Below are positions 1 through 7,331 of a stretch of DNA of 38,610 nt, in pieces. This DNA is from Mycolicibacterium iranicum (GTDB lineage Bacteria > Actinomycetota > Actinomycetes > Mycobacteriales > Mycobacteriaceae): positions 1 to 38,610 of the forward strand of contig NZ_LQPC01000067.1 in the NCBI RefSeq assembly GCF_002101705.1, read 5' to 3'. Each line of letters begins with the position of its first letter. Position 1 is the first letter of the stretch. The position numbers and the translations under genes were made by a program. The notes under the pieces were generated by a model. That model ran no database searches and was not told the origin of the DNA. It was given only the letters and a program-made list of their open reading frames with translations.

Positions 1-31
1 CTATCCTCGCCACAGCAGGGCCCGAACATGA

Positions 32-69
32 GGAATTACGTGACGGCAGCCCCTGGGGAATTACGTGAC
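32..69 (+). promoter_or_regulatory. Pair of 13-bp direct repeats upstream of the FAD oxidase gene
   Basis: GGAATTACGTGAC occurs at 32-44 and again, identically, at 57-69, offset by 25 bp. The second copy ends 17 bp before the ATG of the downstream gene. Two identical copies in the short leader suggest a tandem operator for a regulator outside the window. No clear -10 box was identified, and the upstream part of the promoter may lie outside the window. Confidence 0.4.
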
Positions 70-86
70 CGTCGGCAACTGGCGCT

Positions 87-1448
87 ATGCATGCGCTGGG
101 CAGCCTGATCGCCGACCTCCCCGAGGGCACGGTCGTGACCGATCCCGACATTCTCGAGTCCTACCGGCAGGATCGCGCCGCCGATCCCAGTGCAGGTGTC
201 CCGCTGGCCGTCGTCCGGCCGCAGCGCACCGAAGAAGTCCAGACGGTCCTGCGTTGGGCCAGCACCCACCGGGTGGCCGTGGTGCCGCGCGGGATGGGCA
301 CCGGATTGTCCGGCGGCGCAACGGCGCTCGACGGCAGCATCGTGCTCAGCACTGAGAAGATGCGCGACATCACCGTGGACCCGGTCACCCGCACCGCGGT
401 CGTCCAGCCCGGGCTGCTCAACGCGGAGGTCAAGAAGGCCGTCGCCGAGTACGGCCTCTGGTATCCGCCGGACCCGTCCTCGTTCGAGATCTGCAGTATC
501 GGCGGCAACGTCGCCACCAACGCCGGCGGTCTGTGCTGCGTGAAATACGGCGTGACAACCGATTACGTGCTCGGACTTCAAGTGGTGCTGGCTGACGGCA
601 CCGCGGTGCGGCTCGGCGGGCCGCGCCTGAAGGATGTCGCCGGCTTGTCGCTGACGAAGCTCTTCGTCGGCAGCGAAGGGACACTCGGGGTCGTCACCGA
701 GGTCACGGTGAAGCTGCTGCCTGCCCAGAATCCCGCCTGCACCGTCGTCGCCACCTTCGACTCGGTCGAGGACGCGGCCGCGGCGGTGGTCACCATCACC
801 GGCAAGATCCGACCCTCGATGCTCGAGTTCATGGACTCTGCGGCGATCAACGCCGTCGAGGACAAGCTCAAGATGGGATTGGACCGCGAAGCCGGGGCGA
901 TGATGGTCGCGGCAAGCGACGACCGTGGGCCCTCCGGCGCGTCGGACGCCGAATTCATGGCCGAGGTATTCACCAAACACGGTGCCAAGGAGGTCTTTTC
1001 GACGTCCGATCCCGACGAGGGTGAGGCGTTCGTCGCGGCGCGACGCTTCGCGATTCCCGCCGTGGAGGCCAAGGGTTCGCTACTGCTGGAGGACGTGGGC
1101 GTCCCGCTGCCCGCGCTGGCCGACCTGGTCAGCGGGGTGGAGAAGATCGCCGCCGAGCGCGACCTGACGATCTCGGTCATTGCCCACGCCGGCGACGGAA
1201 ACACCCACCCGCTGATCGTGTTCGATCCGGCGGACGCCGCGATGGAACAGCGCGCGCAGCAGGCGTTCGGCGAGATCATGGATCTGGCGGTGGGACTCGG
1301 TGGCACCATCACCGGCGAGCACGGTGTCGGCAGGTTGAAGCGGCCGTGGCTCGCCGGGCAACTCGGACCTGAAGCGATGGAACTCAACCGCCGCATCAAA
1401 GCTGCCCTAGACCCCGACGGCATCCTCAATCCCGGCGCGGCGATCTGA
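87..1448 (+). CDS. FAD-linked oxidase, GlcD/D-lactate dehydrogenase-like
   Basis: The 453-aa product looks like a soluble flavoprotein of the glycolate oxidase GlcD / D-lactate dehydrogenase family, oxidising a 2-hydroxy acid to a 2-oxo acid. An N-terminal PCMH-type FAD-binding domain (about residues 15-200) contains PRGMGTGLSGGA, a nucleotide-contact loop, followed by GGLCCVKYG and VVLADGTAVRLGG. The C-terminal FAD-oxidase domain ends with HAGDGNTHP and GEHGVGRLKRPWL, which hold the conserved histidines near the flavin. Length matches the family. ATG 87 is the first in-frame start before the conserved region, though no strong ribosome site precedes it. The gene is converging with the next one (5 nt between stops). 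No GlcE/GlcF partner is present, so it probably acts alone. The substrate cannot be read from sequence. Confidence 0.9.
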   Translation: MHALGSLIADLPEGTVVTDPDILESYRQDRAADPSAGVPLAVVRPQRTEEVQTVLRWASTHRVAVVPRGMGTGLSGGATALDGSIVLSTEKMRDITVDPVTRTAVVQPGLLNAEVKKAVAEYGLWYPPDPSSFEICSIGGNVATNAGGLCCVKYGVTTDYVLGLQVVLADGTAVRLGGPRLKDVAGLSLTKLFVGSEGTLGVVTEVTVKLLPAQNPACTVVATFDSVEDAAAAVVTITGKIRPSMLEFMDSAAINAVEDKLKMGLDREAGAMMVAASDDRGPSGASDAEFMAEVFTKHGAKEVFSTSDPDEGEAFVAARRFAIPAVEAKGSLLLEDVGVPLPALADLVSGVEKIAAERDLTISVIAHAGDGNTHPLIVFDPADAAMEQRAQQAFGEIMDLAVGLGGTITGEHGVGRLKRPWLAGQLGPEAMELNRRIKAALDPDGILNPGAAI

Positions 1449-1453
1449 GTCCT

Positions 1454-2479
1454 TCACACCAGGTTCTTGGCGATCAGCGACTGCGCGGTATCGAGAATGG
1501 TCTCGCTGACCGGTCGGGGCGTCCAGCCCAGTACGGCCTTGGCCTTGGCATTGCTGATCTGCGGGCGCCGACCGAGTCGAGACACCGCCTCGCGCAACGC
1601 CGGAGCTGTCCGAGCGAGTTCGCGGACTTCGGCTTCGCTGTACTCGCTGGTGGGAACCTTCGATGCGGCGGCCCCCAGCCCCTCGCGCAGGATGCGTGCG
1701 ATCCCGAGAAAGCTCTCCGCAGGTCCGTCGGCAGTCAGCAGCATGCGTTCGCCGGCGGCGCCGGCAGTCTCCAGCGCCTGCAGGTGGGCGGTAGCGACGT
1801 CGCGCACGTCGACGACGCCGAAGTACTGCGGAGCAACCCGATCGAGGGCACCGGCGAGCATCGACTGGATGAACTTCACCGACGTGGAAAGATGCGGGCC
1901 GAGAGTGGGGCCGAAAATGCCCACCGGCACCAAGGTCGTCAGGTCGAGCCCGCCGCCCTGCGCATCGATGAAGTCCCATGCGGCGCGCTCGGCAATGGCC
2001 TTGGACCGGATATAGGCGGTGTTGTCGTCGTCCGGGTCGGTCCAGTCGTCCTCGGTCCAGTGCTCGCCCGCTTTGTCGGAGTACCCCACGGCGGCGAACG
2101 AGGACGTCATGACGACCCGGCGGCACCCCGCATCGCGGGCGTGACGCAGGACCCGAAGGGCGCCTTCGCGCGCGGGGATGATGATCTCGTCGTCGTTCTC
2201 GGGAGCCTCGGCAGGAAACGGTGAGGCGATGTGCAGTACGTCTGCGACTCCGGCGACCGCCTCCGCCCACCCGTCGTCAGCGGTGAGGTCGGCGAGCACT
2301 ATCTCGATCAGTCTCGGGTCCAGCCCCTGCCCGGCAACGGTTTCGGAGAGTTCCTGGGCGCGGGCTCGGCTGCGCAGGGCGGCGCGCACAGGGTAACGGC
2401 GGCGGAGCAGCTGACTGACGACGTGGCTGCCGACGTAGCCGGCGGCACCGGTTACCAGCACCAAGGACTTGTCACTCAT
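1454..2479 (-). CDS. NAD-dependent epimerase/dehydratase family (extended SDR, dihydroflavonol reductase-like)
   Basis: The 341-aa extended SDR has the N-terminal Rossmann motif TGAAGYVGSHV (TGxxGxxG) near residue 11, a serine-containing strand (MTSSFAAVGY), and the catalytic YIRSK (YxxxK) near residue 155. The downstream HLSTSVKFIQSMLAG region corresponds to the substrate-binding part of dihydroflavonol-4-reductase/cinnamoyl-CoA-reductase-like proteins. It probably reduces a ketone or aldehyde with NAD(P)H; the substrate is unknown. It starts at ATG 2479, is separated by 42 nt from the hydrolase gene upstream on the same strand, and may be co-transcribed with it. If so it would also fall under the dyad element at 3498-3523. 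Confidence 0.88.
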   Translation of the reverse strand: MSDKSLVLVTGAAGYVGSHVVSQLLRRRYPVRAALRSRARAQELSETVAGQGLDPRLIEIVLADLTADDGWAEAVAGVADVLHIASPFPAEAPENDDEIIIPAREGALRVLRHARDAGCRRVVMTSSFAAVGYSDKAGEHWTEDDWTDPDDDNTAYIRSKAIAERAAWDFIDAQGGGLDLTTLVPVGIFGPTLGPHLSTSVKFIQSMLAGALDRVAPQYFGVVDVRDVATAHLQALETAGAAGERMLLTADGPAESFLGIARILREGLGAAASKVPTSEYSEAEVRELARTAPALREAVSRLGRRPQISNAKAKAVLGWTPRPVSETILDTAQSLIAKNLV

Positions 2480-2521
2480 CCGCGTTGAGGAGATGTGGTC
2501 GGGGCGACGTCATCGGTTGTG

Positions 2522-3469
2522 TCATTTCTCGAAGGCTTTCCGCAGTGTGTGGACCGCCAGTTCGACCGCGGCGGTGGTTGCCGCGGTCGCGCGCAGAGGG
2601 TTGAGCATCATGAAATCGTGGATGATGCCGTTGAACCGGACGCTGGTGGTGCGTACGCCGGCCGCAGTGAGTTTCCGGGCGTACGCCTCACCCTCGTCGC
2701 GCAGGACGTCGTTCTCGTCGACGATCACCAGCGCCGGCGGCAAGTCCCGCAGGTCGTCGACAGTGGCGCGCAGCGGCGAGGCGGTGATCTCCGAGCGCGT
2801 CGCCGCGTCGGGTAGGTAGCAGTCCCAGAACCACGCCATTGCCTTTGCTGTGAGAAACGGGCCCTCGGCGAACTCTCGGTAGCTGCTGGTGTCCTGGCCG
2901 GCGTCGGTCACCGGGTAGTACAGCGACTGGTGGACGAAGGTGACGTCGCCGCGCTGTTTGGCCATGATCGCCACCGCAGCGGCCATGTCACCGCCCACTG
3001 AATCACCGGCCACAGCCATCCGCGCGGCGTCCAACCCCTCGCTGGCGCCGCGCTCGGTGATCCACTGGGCGGTGGCATAGGCCTGCTCGATCGCCACCGG
3101 GTACCGCGCCTCCGGTGAGCGGTCGTACTCCACAAACGCCACTGCCGCGTGGGCACCGACCGCCAACTCGCGCACGAGGCGGTCATGGGTCGCCGCATTG
3201 CCCAGCACCCAGCCCCCGCCGTGGATGTAGAGAACCACTGGCAGCGGACGATGCGCGGCGGGCGGCGTCACGATCCGTACGGCCACATCGCCGTGATCGC
3301 AGGGCACCGTGACCCACAGCTCGTCGACATCGAGCTTGTCGATCGGAGCAGCCTGCACATCGTCGAGTACCTTGCGAGCACCTTGAGGGCCCAGCTCATA
3401 GAGGAAGGGTGGCTTGGCGGTCGCATCGGCGAACTCCTGGGCCGCCGCTTCCAGCACGTGATCACTCAT
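2522..3469 (-). CDS. Alpha/beta hydrolase, hormone-sensitive-lipase (HSL) type esterase
   Basis: The 315-aa serine hydrolase has the HSL-family oxyanion motif HGGG (residues 83-86), the nucleophile elbow GDSVGG with Ser157, a late acidic residue in DENDVLRDEGE, and a catalytic His in GIIHDFMML. These form a complete Ser-Asp-His triad. No signal peptide is visible, so it is probably a cytoplasmic carboxylesterase or lipase. ATG 3469 is preceded by a GGGAGG ribosome site 8 nt upstream. The 26-bp dyad element lies only 28 nt upstream of the start. The gene is divergent from the NDH-2-like operon, which has its own copy of the element, so both are probably controlled together. Confidence 0.92.
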   Translation of the reverse strand: MSDHVLEAAAQEFADATAKPPFLYELGPQGARKVLDDVQAAPIDKLDVDELWVTVPCDHGDVAVRIVTPPAAHRPLPVVLYIHGGGWVLGNAATHDRLVRELAVGAHAAVAFVEYDRSPEARYPVAIEQAYATAQWITERGASEGLDAARMAVAGDSVGGDMAAAVAIMAKQRGDVTFVHQSLYYPVTDAGQDTSSYREFAEGPFLTAKAMAWFWDCYLPDAATRSEITASPLRATVDDLRDLPPALVIVDENDVLRDEGEAYARKLTAAGVRTTSVRFNGIIHDFMMLNPLRATAATTAAVELAVHTLRKAFEK

Positions 3470-3497
3470 ACCGGCAGCCTCCCAACGCGGCGCGTGT

Positions 3498-3523
3498 CAG
3501 GGACCACGGAAAACCCGTAGTCC
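3498..3523 (-). promoter_or_regulatory. Dyad operator-like element, copy A (facing the hydrolase gene)
   Basis: Read on the minus strand the element is GGACTACGG-N5-CCGTGGTCC followed by CTG. The arms are inverted repeats matching at 8 of 9 positions around a GTTTT spacer. It is identical over 26 bp to copies at 3571-3596 and 11668-11693, and each copy points the same way relative to its downstream gene. Its proximal edge is 28 nt from the hydrolase ATG. Confidence 0.75.
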
Positions 3524-3570
3524 TTGGCCGATGCAGCCCGTGACTACCGAGCGTGGCGCGCACGGATCGT

Positions 3571-3596
3571 GGACTACGGGTTTTCCGTGGTCCCTG
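3571..3596 (+). promoter_or_regulatory. Dyad operator-like element, copy B (facing the six-gene redox operon)
   Basis: This has the same 26-bp sequence as copies A and C, here on the plus strand, 44 nt before the ATG at 3641. Copies A and B stand back to back 47 bp apart in the divergent intergenic region. Dyad symmetry with 9-bp arms suits a dimeric regulator such as a LuxR-type protein; the LAL gene at 8819-11638 is the nearest candidate. Confidence 0.75.
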
Positions 3597-3640
3597 ACCA
3601 GTCTCCCGGGTGGCAGCGTCGTAGGTGTGAGGAGAAACCG

Positions 3641-4807
3641 ATGAGCACCACCACCCGTGTCGTGGTCGTGGGCGGGGGATACGCCGGTGTCCTGGCCGCC
3701 AACCGGCTGCGCCAACGCCCCGACATCGACGTCACCCTGGTCAACCCGCGGCCGCAGTTCGTCGAACGAATCCGGTTGCACCAGTTGGTCGCCGGTAACG
3801 ACGACGCCATCGAGGACTATTCGACGGTGCTGGCCGACTCGGTGACATTGGTGGTCGACAGCGCCGAGCGCATCGACGTCGCCGCTCACTCGCTGCGGCT
3901 GGCCTCTGGCGCCACCCTTGACTACGACTACTTGATCTATGCCGTCGGAAGCACCGCCCCGGTCCCGGCCGCGGTACCCGGTGCCGCTGAATTCGCCTAT
4001 CCGCTGGGCGAACTGGAGGCCGCGCAGCGGCTGGCCGCCCGCCTGGCCGACATTCCGATGCAGGCGCCGATCGTGGTGGTCGGCGGCGGTCTGACGGGTA
4101 TTGAAGCCGCCTCCGAGTTCGCCGAAGCCGGCCGCAACGTCACCTTGGTCACCGGTGCGCTGGGCCCCTCGCTGACCAAGGGCGGCCGCCGCTCGGTGGC
4201 CAAGCGCCTGGCGAAGCTCGGCGTCACCGTCGTCGACAACGAAACCGTCACGCAAATTCGGTCGGACCGAATCACGTTGCGCAACGGTAAAGAACTGCCG
4301 AGTGCGGCCACCGTGTGGACCGCGGGTTTCGGGGTCCCCACACTGGCCGCCGACAGCGGCATGAGCACCGACCGGCTGGGCCGGCTGCTCACCGACGAAA
4401 CTCTCACCAGCGTCGACGATCCCACGATCATCGCCGCCGGAGACGCGGCCTCACCGTCGGCACAGCCGCTGCGGATGAGCTGCCAACTCGCCATGCCCCT
4501 GGCCTCCCACGCCGCCGACACCGTCCTGGCGCGACTCGACGGGAACGATCCCGAGAACCTGAACCCGGCCTCGGTGGGCCAGTGCATCAGCCTGGGCCGC
4601 CACGCAGGCACCATCCAGATGTCGCACTTCAACGACGAAGCGCTGCCGTTGCACCTCGGCGGTCGACTCGCCGCCACCATCAAGGAATCTGTGTGCAAGG
4701 GCACGGTGTCCTTCCTCGCCAAGGAGGCCCGCAAACCGGGTAGCTATTTCTGGCCCAAAGGCGGTAAGCGGCAGAAGAATCTGAAGAGAGGAACAGTCGA
4801 TGTCTGA
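3641..4807 (+). CDS. NAD(P)/FAD-dependent oxidoreductase, NDH-2-like
   Basis: The 388-aa pyridine nucleotide-disulfide oxidoreductase-type flavoprotein resembles type II NADH dehydrogenase. The FAD Rossmann motif VVVVGGGYAGVLAANRL is at the N-terminus, the NAD-binding motif IVVVGGGLTGIEAASEF lies near residue 147, and the FAD-contacting IIAAGDAA lies near residue 265. No redox CxxC pair is seen, which argues against a disulfide reductase. It probably oxidises NAD(P)H and passes electrons to a quinone or other acceptor. ATG 3641 is chosen because it follows the GAGGAG ribosome site; an upstream extension would run through the operator-like element. It is the first gene of a six-gene run and overlaps the cupin gene by 8 nt. 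Confidence 0.9.
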   Translation: MSTTTRVVVVGGGYAGVLAANRLRQRPDIDVTLVNPRPQFVERIRLHQLVAGNDDAIEDYSTVLADSVTLVVDSAERIDVAAHSLRLASGATLDYDYLIYAVGSTAPVPAAVPGAAEFAYPLGELEAAQRLAARLADIPMQAPIVVVGGGLTGIEAASEFAEAGRNVTLVTGALGPSLTKGGRRSVAKRLAKLGVTVVDNETVTQIRSDRITLRNGKELPSAATVWTAGFGVPTLAADSGMSTDRLGRLLTDETLTSVDDPTIIAAGDAASPSAQPLRMSCQLAMPLASHAADTVLARLDGNDPENLNPASVGQCISLGRHAGTIQMSHFNDEALPLHLGGRLAATIKESVCKGTVSFLAKEARKPGSYFWPKGGKRQKNLKRGTVDV

Positions 4808-5213
4808 CGTCATGGAGAAGCTCATGACGGCGATGACCGTCATTCAATCGGTCAAACCGCCCCACATCCCCGAGGGCGCGGACGCCATGACCGCGATCAT
4901 CGAATGGGGCCCGGGAGACAAAGGCGCACCGCCGCATCGTCATCCCGGTGGGCCGTGTTTCGGGTACGTCCTCGAGGGAGAGATGCTCTTCGAGCTCGAA
5001 GGAGAGGCACCGCGGGTCATCAAGGCCGGCGAGGCGTTCTGGGAACCGGGCGGCGACGTCATCCACTACTCGGACGGCAACAATCGCGAGGACATCCCGC
5101 TACGTTTCCTGGTGACCATGCTCTGTCAGCCGGGCGTCCACATGTTCGTCATCGTCGACGGCGCAGAACTCGAACAACGCAAGGACCGCCGATTTCAGAA
5201 GGGACAGTCATGA
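4800..5213 (+). CDS. Small cupin-domain protein
   Basis: The 137-aa single-domain cupin has motif 1, PPHRHPGGPCFGYVLEGEMLF, with the HxH pair, Gly and later Glu, and motif 2 region GEAFWEPGGDVIHYSDGN with the last metal-ligand His. These residues would bind one divalent metal. Such proteins act as small dioxygenases, isomerases or sensors of reactive metabolites; the substrate is not evident. The gene overlaps the preceding flavoprotein gene by 8 nt and the next by ATGA, so translation is coupled. This implies a function in the same redox process. Confidence 0.87.
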   Translation: MSDVMEKLMTAMTVIQSVKPPHIPEGADAMTAIIEWGPGDKGAPPHRHPGGPCFGYVLEGEMLFELEGEAPRVIKAGEAFWEPGGDVIHYSDGNNREDIPLRFLVTMLCQPGVHMFVIVDGAELEQRKDRRFQKGQS

Positions 5214-5950
5214 AGATCACCGTGGTGGGCGCTACCGGCCTGATCGGCACCCAGGTTGTCGAATTACTCAGTGCCGCAGGACATGACGTCAATGCCGCAT
5301 CTCGGTCCTCCGGCGTCGACGCTGTCAGCGGAGACGGTGTGGGCGCTGTTTTCGAGGGCGCCGACGTGGTTGTCGACGTGCTCAACTCCCCCACCCTGGA
5401 ACCCGGCCCTGCACTGGAGTTCTTCACCGCCACGGCCACCACTCTGCTCGCGGAAGCCAAGAAGGCCGATGTGCGGCACTACGTGGTGTTGTCGATCGTC
5501 GGTGTCGGCAGCATCGAGGCCGACGGCTACCTCCACGGCAAGCATCTCCAGGAACAATTGGTGGCCGACTCCGGCGTGCCGTACACCATCGTGCGCGCCA
5601 CCCAGTTCCACGAATTCACCGGGGGCATCACAGATTCAATGATTGTCGACGGCGAAGTGCGCGCCCCGGATGCCCTGATCCAGCCCGTCGCAGCCGCCGA
5701 GGTCGCAGGCGTCGTAGCCAGGGTGGCGAACGAAGCGCCGCGCAACGATGTTCTCAACTTCGGCGGGCCGGAGAAGATGTCGTTCGCCGACCTGGCCCGC
5801 GCCGTCTTCGCCGCTCAGGGTAAGGACCTACCCGTCACTGTCGATCCGCAGGCCACCTATTTCGGTGTCCCGGTACAGCAGAACAGCCTGGTGACCGGTG
5901 ATGGCGCCGAGCTGGGTACCACGCGTCTCTCGGAGTGGCTGGACCGGTGA
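5210..5950 (+). CDS. NmrA-like/atypical SDR NAD(P)-binding protein
   Basis: The 246-aa atypical SDR begins with the Rossmann motif TVVGATGLIGTQVVELL. Residues around 95-125 (VRHYVVLSIVGVG, then YLHGK) replace the classical YxxxK pattern with an NmrA/YwnB-like arrangement, and TIVRATQFHEF is typical of this group. It could be an NAD(P)H:quinone oxidoreductase of the QOR2 type, or a redox-sensing binding protein. ATG 5210 forms an ATGA overlap with the cupin stop, and the next gene overlaps its stop by GTGA. Reading further upstream in this frame only gives an out-of-frame reading of the cupin gene. Confidence 0.88.
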   Translation: MKITVVGATGLIGTQVVELLSAAGHDVNAASRSSGVDAVSGDGVGAVFEGADVVVDVLNSPTLEPGPALEFFTATATTLLAEAKKADVRHYVVLSIVGVGSIEADGYLHGKHLQEQLVADSGVPYTIVRATQFHEFTGGITDSMIVDGEVRAPDALIQPVAAAEVAGVVARVANEAPRNDVLNFGGPEKMSFADLARAVFAAQGKDLPVTVDPQATYFGVPVQQNSLVTGDGAELGTTRLSEWLDR

Positions 5951-6669
5951 CCGAACTTGCCGGGTGCACCGCCCTGGTCACCGGCGGGACCGCCGGTATC
6001 GGCTTTGCGACAGCCCAGCGACTGGTGGACGGGGGCGCCTCGGTGATCATCACCGGCCGCAACCCCCAGCGCGGCCAGCAGGCTCAGGAAAAGCTTGGCC
6101 CGACAGCGCAATTCGTCGCTGTCGACATGGCCGACCCAGCCGGTGTGGAACGGCTGGCCAAGAAGTACGAGCTCGACATCCTGGTCAACAACGCCGCCCG
6201 CTTCCCTGCCAGCTTGACCGTCGACCAGGACGAGAACGAGTTCGGACACACCTTCGCCGCCAATGTCCGAGGGCTCTACTTCCTGGTGGCCGAGACGGCG
6301 CCCACCATGATCCAACGCGGCGGCGGGGCCATCGTGAACGTCACCTCCATGGTGGCGTCCAAAGGTGTTCCCGGCGCGTCGGTGTACAGCGCATCCAAAG
6401 CAGCGGTCGAGCAGTTGACCCGGACGTGGGCAGTCGAGTTCGGTCCGCACAACATTCGGGTCAACAACGTCGCGCCAGGCCCGACCGCCACCGAGGGCGT
6501 CGTGGCCGAATGGGGGGAAACCAACGACGAACTCGGCCGCGCACTACCGCTCGGGCGGACCGCAGACCCCAGCGAGATCGCCGAGGCCATCTACTTTCTG
6601 GTCTCGCCGCGCGCCAGCTTCATCACCGGAACCACCCTGCACGTCGACGGCGGCGGCACTGCCGTCTGA
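5947..6669 (+). CDS. Classical SDR family oxidoreductase
   Basis: The 240-aa classical SDR has an intact TGGTAGIG cofactor motif, NNAA, a catalytic Ser strand (NVTSMVAS), YSASK (YxxxK), and a C-terminal FITGTTLHVDGGG. It should be an active NAD(P)-dependent alcohol dehydrogenase/ketoreductase. GTG 5947 is preferred because it gives a 4-nt GTGA overlap with the upstream stop; GTG 5935 is an alternative. It is the closest relative in the window of the degenerate SDR at 11746-12330: they share GLYFLVA, GGGAIVNV, LTRTW and FITG-TLHVDGG. The two are probably paralogues in one regulon. Confidence 0.92.
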   Translation: MTELAGCTALVTGGTAGIGFATAQRLVDGGASVIITGRNPQRGQQAQEKLGPTAQFVAVDMADPAGVERLAKKYELDILVNNAARFPASLTVDQDENEFGHTFAANVRGLYFLVAETAPTMIQRGGGAIVNVTSMVASKGVPGASVYSASKAAVEQLTRTWAVEFGPHNIRVNNVAPGPTATEGVVAEWGETNDELGRALPLGRTADPSEIAEAIYFLVSPRASFITGTTLHVDGGGTAV

Positions 6670-6676
6670 AAGGAGA

Positions 6677-7330
6677 ATGATGGACTTCGACGACGTGGTG
6701 CTTCGTCGGCACTCCTCCCGAATGTTTCTGCCGGACAAGCCCGTACCGCAGGAGTTGCTGCAGGAAGCGCTGACTTTGGCCATGCGCGCACCCTCGAATT
6801 CCAATGTCCAACCCTGGCGGGTTTTCCTGACCTCGGGCGCTCGCCGGGAACGTCTCGGCGCTGCCTTGGCCAAGCAGGTGCGCACCACCCCGCCCCCGAA
6901 TCTCGGTCTGCCCGACTCGCACAGCCATCTGCGCCGCGAGCTCGGCGCCCTGCTGTACGGCGCCATGGGCGTGGCTCGCGACGACAGCGAGGGCCGCTGG
7001 ACCGCGCAGCTGCGCAACTGGGATTTCTTCCACGCCCCGGTGGCCGGGATCGTCTGTATGCACCGCGATCTGGGGCTGCCCGACGCCATCGGGGTGGGCA
7101 TGTTCCTGCAGACCCTGCTGCTGGCGTTGACCGAACGGGGCCTCGACAGCTGTGTCCAGGTATCCACCGCCCTCTACCCGGACGTGGTGCGCGAGCAACT
7201 CGACATTCCCGACGACCTCACCGTGCTGTGCGGAATCTGCATCGGCTACGCCGACCCGGCATTTCCGGCCAACAGCATCAACACGCCACGCAACCCGGTG
7301 ACCGCGAACGTTGTGTTTCTCGAGGACTGA
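6677..7330 (+). CDS. Nitroreductase family FMN oxidoreductase
   Basis: The 217-aa nitroreductase-family flavoprotein has the N-terminal FMN-contact pattern RRHSSRMF and the APSNSNVQPWR segment (residues about 35-45). A C-terminal CGICIGYADP contacts the cofactor in this fold. Homologues act as dimers reducing nitroaromatics, quinones or enones with NAD(P)H. An AAGGAG ribosome site precedes ATG 6677, and ATG 6680 is also possible. It lies 7 nt after the SDR stop and 1 nt before the kinase start, inside the operon. Confidence 0.9.
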   Translation: MMDFDDVVLRRHSSRMFLPDKPVPQELLQEALTLAMRAPSNSNVQPWRVFLTSGARRERLGAALAKQVRTTPPPNLGLPDSHSHLRRELGALLYGAMGVARDDSEGRWTAQLRNWDFFHAPVAGIVCMHRDLGLPDAIGVGMFLQTLLLALTERGLDSCVQVSTALYPDVVREQLDIPDDLTVLCGICIGYADPAFPANSINTPRNPVTANVVFLED

Positions 7331-7331
7331 C

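Noticed and set aside
36..980. Long minus-strand open frame (314 codons) opposite the FAD oxidase
   Set aside because: It is the antisense shadow of a clear flavoprotein gene; its translation is Arg/Gly/His/Asp-rich with no motif.
3524..3640. A longer N-terminus for the NDH-2-like protein starting at 3524
   Set aside because: It would translate the operator-like element; the ATG at 3641 follows a good ribosome site and begins at the conserved Rossmann strand.
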